A DNA stretch of 64,000 nt from contig JANOCD010000018.1 of NCBI GenBank assembly GCA_031411995.1, positions 1 through 64,000 on the forward strand, written 5' to 3'. This DNA comes from Rudanella sp031411995 (GTDB lineage Bacteria; Bacteroidota; Bacteroidia; Cytophagales; Spirosomataceae). Under the pieces are notes generated by a model. That model was not told where the DNA came from. It searched no databases and saw nothing but the letters and a program-made list of their open reading frames with translations. Positions 61,412 to 64,000 of the stretch are shown in pieces (position 1 is the first letter of the stretch; every line of letters starts with the position of its first letter). The position numbers were made by a program, and so were the translations under genes.

Positions 61412-61960
61412 ATGAGAACCACTGCCCTTCTCCTAATTCTATCTTTAAGTCTGTCGTCGTGTGCGCTTTTTGGCCCATCGTCGGCCCCGGTTGCCACCCG
61501 AAAGCCTGTTGCCAAAGGTGCATCTAAAACCACCGGTAAAGTGGTCGACACCAAAACCTATCAGAAAGGCTACGTGGGCCAAATTGTTCGTGAAGCCCGA
61601 ACCTACACCGGAACGCCTTATCGCTCAGGGGGCAACACGCGCTCGGGTATCGACTGTTCGGGACTGATTGCTTCGGTTTTCAATACAGTGGGTCTGAAAA
61701 TGCCCCGTATTTCGTGGCAACAGTCCGAAGTGGGCTATGAAGTTGAAGTGAACGCCATTCGACCCGGCGATTTGCTGTTTTTCGTACCCGACAAGGGGAA
61801 GTCGGGCTATGTGTCGCACGCAGCCATCGTGACCGAAGTACACAACTACGATTCTGACATTCGGTTTATTCACGCTTCCTCTTCGCGGGGGGTGCGCGAA
61901 GACAATCTCTACTCCACCTATTTCAAAGGGAGGTTTGTGAAAGCGTTGCGGCCTTTTTGA
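61412..61960 (+). CDS. NlpC/P60-family lipoprotein (C40 peptidase)
   Basis: A 182-residue protein with lipobox SLSSCAL (lipid on Cys17). The catalytic domain has Cys82 in GIDCSGLIASVF, His136 in VSHAAIVTEV and a third polar residue in FIHASSSRGV, the NlpC/P60 pattern; these enzymes cut the D-Glu–diamino acid bond in peptidoglycan stem peptides. The linker (KPVAKGASKTTGK) is Lys-rich. The gene begins 8 bp after tex and is probably co-transcribed with it. Confidence 0.9.
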   Translation: MRTTALLLILSLSLSSCALFGPSSAPVATRKPVAKGASKTTGKVVDTKTYQKGYVGQIVREARTYTGTPYRSGGNTRSGIDCSGLIASVFNTVGLKMPRISWQQSEVGYEVEVNAIRPGDLLFFVPDKGKSGYVSHAAIVTEVHNYDSDIRFIHASSSRGVREDNLYSTYFKGRFVKALRPF

Positions 61961-62215
61961 TTATTTTTCCGCCACTTCAGGCGTAAAAAACTCAACCCAT
62001 TGCTCTGGAGTACGGTATTTGAGTTTCATTTCCAGCGACGATGACTCCCGACGGGTTTCGAACGAACGTTGGTATTTCACTTCCCAGGGTTTGCCCTCGG
62101 CAGTAGCCGGAATTGCTTTTGCATTATGCTGCCAAAGCGCAATTCGTAAATCTTTTGCCTGACCAATATAGTATTGATCAAGTGAAGGGCTGTAAATAAT
62201 ATAAACAGTATGCAT
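61961..62215 (-). CDS. GIY-YIG nuclease-family protein
   Basis: An 84-residue protein with the GIY-YIG pattern VYIIYSPSLDQYYIGQAKDL, a conserved Arg/His region (RIALWQHNA) and a Glu in ETRRESSSLEMKLK. It belongs to the short UPF0213/YhbQ-like group. The N-terminal YII replaces GIY, as is common there. The activity of these small proteins is not well established. It ends directly at the stop of the NlpC/P60 gene and has a TAGTTTTG -7 box upstream. Confidence 0.85.
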   Translation of the reverse strand: MHTVYIIYSPSLDQYYIGQAKDLRIALWQHNAKAIPATAEGKPWEVKYQRSFETRRESSSLEMKLKYRTPEQWVEFFTPEVAEK

Positions 62216-62234
62216 AGGTTCCCCGGATATTACC

Positions 62235-62242
62235 CAAAACTA
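62235..62242 (-). promoter_or_regulatory. -7 box TAGTTTTG for the GIY-YIG gene
   Basis: Exact TAnnTTTG match on the minus strand, 19 bases before the ATG at 62215. Confidence 0.45.
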
Positions 62243-62257
62243 AGGAATTGTTGCTAA

Positions 62258-62285
62258 TAAAAAAAGCTACCGATGGTAGCTTTTA
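62258..62285 (-). terminator. Terminator after tRNA-Ala
   Basis: On the minus strand AAAAGCTACC pairs with GGTAGCTTTT around a 3-base loop and runs into further T residues, just after the tRNA 3' end. Confidence 0.75.
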
Positions 62286-62290
62286 CTTTG

Positions 62291-62364
<74 letters not shown>

Positions 62365-62396
62365 GTTTCGACAGCCTAAACTGCTTTAGCGAGTGC

Positions 62397-62415
62397 AAAA
62401 CTGCACAATTTGCAG
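62397..62415 (-). terminator. Small hairpin and T run between the DUF3299-like gene and the tRNA
   Basis: Minus-strand CTGCA-AATTG-TGCAG followed by TTTT. It is short, so termination may be weak. Confidence 0.35.
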
Positions 62416-62451
62416 TCGTTTGTCAAGCGAAGAGCCTGGTATTTTTTTAAA

Positions 62452-62901
62452 TTATTGCTCCATCATTTCAGCATCGGCAATAATGTAGTTCAGCTCGTAG
62501 ATATTATCGGCATTGAGTTTGAGGGTTCCCCGGAATGTCCGGCGTTCGTCGGTCTTGAATTTACGACCTGACTTTTTGAACTTCAAAGACACAACTGACT
62601 CAGGACCAGCCCCTCCACAAAAGAAACACGCGCTGTAAGGAAAAGCGGATAATACGTACAAGTTTGACTCAAGGTCAACGGGCAGCACATAACCTGTTAG
62701 TTCAACGGGTTTACCATTTAATTTTTGAACACTCGGCCCAAATGTTGGATAAAGCATGTAGACCGACTCTTCGGCATACCATTTTTTCTTGAACGTCACA
62801 TCACGCAGGGCTTCCCACGTCAGTTTGACAGGTTCAGCAGCCGGGATAAAAGCCAGCAGAAACAGGCTGAGAAAGGTCGGAAAAAGCAGCAAACGCTTCA
62901 T
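62452..62901 (-). CDS. Secreted DUF3299-like protein
   Basis: A 149-residue protein with signal peptide (MKRLLLFPTFLSLFLLAFIPAA). Core blocks are VQKLNGKPVELTGYVLPVD and SAFPYSACFFCGGAGPESVV; the paired Cys in ACFFCGG could bind a metal or form a disulfide. The pattern resembles DUF3299 proteins, which occur near metal-transport or lipoprotein-export genes in other bacteria. The function is unknown. Confidence 0.65.
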   Translation of the reverse strand: MKRLLLFPTFLSLFLLAFIPAAEPVKLTWEALRDVTFKKKWYAEESVYMLYPTFGPSVQKLNGKPVELTGYVLPVDLESNLYVLSAFPYSACFFCGGAGPESVVSLKFKKSGRKFKTDERRTFRGTLKLNADNIYELNYIIADAEMMEQ

Positions 62902-63027
62902 TGGATAGGATTATCAGTTTGTATGTATTGTAAATGTACGAATTTCTTACTTTTACCAGCACTATCCGAGTAGCAGCGACCCCATTAACAGAAAATTGGA
63001 TCGTTGCGCCCCACAATCTGACTGCCG

Positions 63028-64000
63028 TTGGAATCGACAGACGAATATAAACAACAAACGAACACGACTCCGTTCCGATTGCATCGCCTTTATACGACCG
63101 CGCTCGTTATATTGGCAGTTTTGCTCACGGCCGGGCAGGTGGTTACGCAATGGCGGCTCGGTACGATTCAGAAAAAAATTCAGGTAATTCGGTATGCTTC
63201 CCTGCAGCGGCATCAAAGTCAGCAAATTCTCAGCAAAACGCTGCAAATGCGCAATCTGGTATCCAATACCGACTTTCAGACGCACCAGAATGATTTCAAA
63301 CAAATTGTTCGGGAGTTCGAAAATAGCCATCAACAGAGCAACGAAGGGCAACTTGCTAACCTTGAAACCAACAGTGAACAGCTTAACTTGCTCTTTGCGG
63401 ATGTAAATCCATATTACGACACCCTTAGTCGGTCGGCCCGTACAATCAGTTCGTTTCGAATGTTTGAAGACCTCAATACTACAGTCGGCGAATTGGCTTT
63501 CCGGCAATTGTTACGGTGCGAAAAACCATTTCTGGAAAAAATGGATCTGGTTGTCCGACAATATAATGTTGAGATACGAAACCAACTTACCCTCCTGGAA
63601 TGGATTGAACTAGCATTCTACGCCCTCACCCTGGCTGTTGTAATCCTGATTGGTATCCGGGTATTCCGTCCGGCTATTCGTCAGTTAAAACAAACCATCG
63701 ACCAGCTTATTACGGCGGAAAACAACACGGGCGAAACCAACCGAAAACTGGTGCGGCTAAACAGGTCGTTACATGAAGCGCGTCAGCGACTTTTTCTGGC
63801 TACCAAACAACAACACCAACAGGAAATAAACGAACAAAAACTACGGGCTTCCTCGCTTATTGCCGGGCAGGAAGAAGAGCGGAAACGACTTTCGCGGGAA
63901 CTCCACGATGGATTGGGACAAATGCTGACCGGTATAAAACTACAGGTTGAAGGCCTGGAGACTCACCTGAATCGGTCAACTAACTTCGATGATTCGTCGG
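63028..64000 (+). CDS. Sensor histidine kinase, NarL/HisKA_3 type (3' partial)
   Basis: The frame is open from 63022 to the window end. The likely start is the TTG at 63028, because the first ATG (63247) would drop the first membrane helix (LYTTALVILAVLLTAGQVV). A periplasmic helical region follows (SLQRHQSQQILSKTLQMRNL region, resembling the PilJ-type sensor fold). A second helix (FYALTLAVVILIGIRVF), a linker coiled coil, and HisKA_3 with phospho-acceptor His293 in EEERKRLSRELHDGLGQML come next. The ATPase domain lies beyond the window. It faces away from the DUF3299-like gene, with TACTTTTA (one base off the -7 consensus) in between. Confidence 0.8.
   Translation, partial: MESTDEYKQQTNTTPFRLHRLYTTALVILAVLLTAGQVVTQWRLGTIQKKIQVIRYASLQRHQSQQILSKTLQMRNLVSNTDFQTHQNDFKQIVREFENSHQQSNEGQLANLETNSEQLNLLFADVNPYYDTLSRSARTISSFRMFEDLNTTVGELAFRQLLRCEKPFLEKMDLVVRQYNVEIRNQLTLLEWIELAFYALTLAVVILIGIRVFRPAIRQLKQTIDQLITAENNTGETNRKLVRLNRSLHEARQRLFLATKQQHQQEINEQKLRASSLIAGQEEERKRLSRELHDGLGQMLTGIKLQVEGLETHLNRSTNFDDSS

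Overview
The window looks like chromosomal DNA of a Bacteroidota bacterium, most likely Cytophagales near Spirosoma. The evidence is type IX secretion C-terminal sorting domains, a one-protein hybrid two-component system (TPR–kinase–receiver–AraC), a TonB receptor with a carboxypeptidase-like N-terminal domain, no Shine-Dalgarno pattern before most genes, and many starts preceded by the Bacteroidota -7 box TAnnTTTG. I see no prophage, insertion sequence, CRISPR array, rRNA or replication origin. One tRNA gene (Ala, GGC) is present.

Layout. 1–4779: 3' part of a giant secreted adhesin-like protein (twelve 96-residue putative Ig repeats, three Cys-rich repeats, sorting tail). 4909–8427: DUF5686-type outer-membrane protein, small membrane protein and deoxyribose-phosphate aldolase. 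8698–16770: hybrid sensor followed by a run of secreted proteins (lipoprotein, fibre-like protein, trypsin-like protein lacking its catalytic residues, CsgG-like protein). 16834–19535: AAC(3)-I-like acetyltransferase, an amidase broken by internal deletion, a scrap of a GH10 xylanase gene and a YdjM-like membrane protein. 19682–30305: a minus-strand glycan operon with GH10 xylanase, GH29 fucosidase and five secreted esterase/hydrolase genes, an AraC regulator at its 3' end and no SusC/SusD pair. 30608–37385: GMC oxidoreductase, DEAD-box helicase, ParE/RelE-type toxin–antitoxin pair, lone antitoxin-like gene, DctA-like and AEC transporters. 37386–46598: TonB receptor, then a MarR-controlled DevBCA/MacAB-type efflux operon with TolC. 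46645–50870: CocE/NonD hydrolase and an MbnP/MbnH-like copper-protein pair. 51017–56786: two ATP-grasp proteins, a GCS2-type carboxylate–amine ligase and a class I glutamine amidotransferase, interrupted by kduI and a small membrane gene on the other strand. 56835–64000: Sm-like/barrel protein, class III aminotransferase, Tex, NlpC/P60 lipoprotein, GIY-YIG protein, tRNA-Ala, DUF3299-like protein and the start of a NarL-type histidine kinase.

The best candidates for something undescribed are the ATP-grasp/GCS2/amidotransferase cluster, which could make a small amide-linked metabolite, and the esterase-rich xylan operon lacking SusCD. Also notable are three remnants of decayed genes (amidase, GH10 tail, CocE/NonD tail), a secreted pseudoprotease, and several intergenic palindromes that look like operators or structured RNA. 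Everything here was read by eye; family names rest on motif recognition, not database searches.
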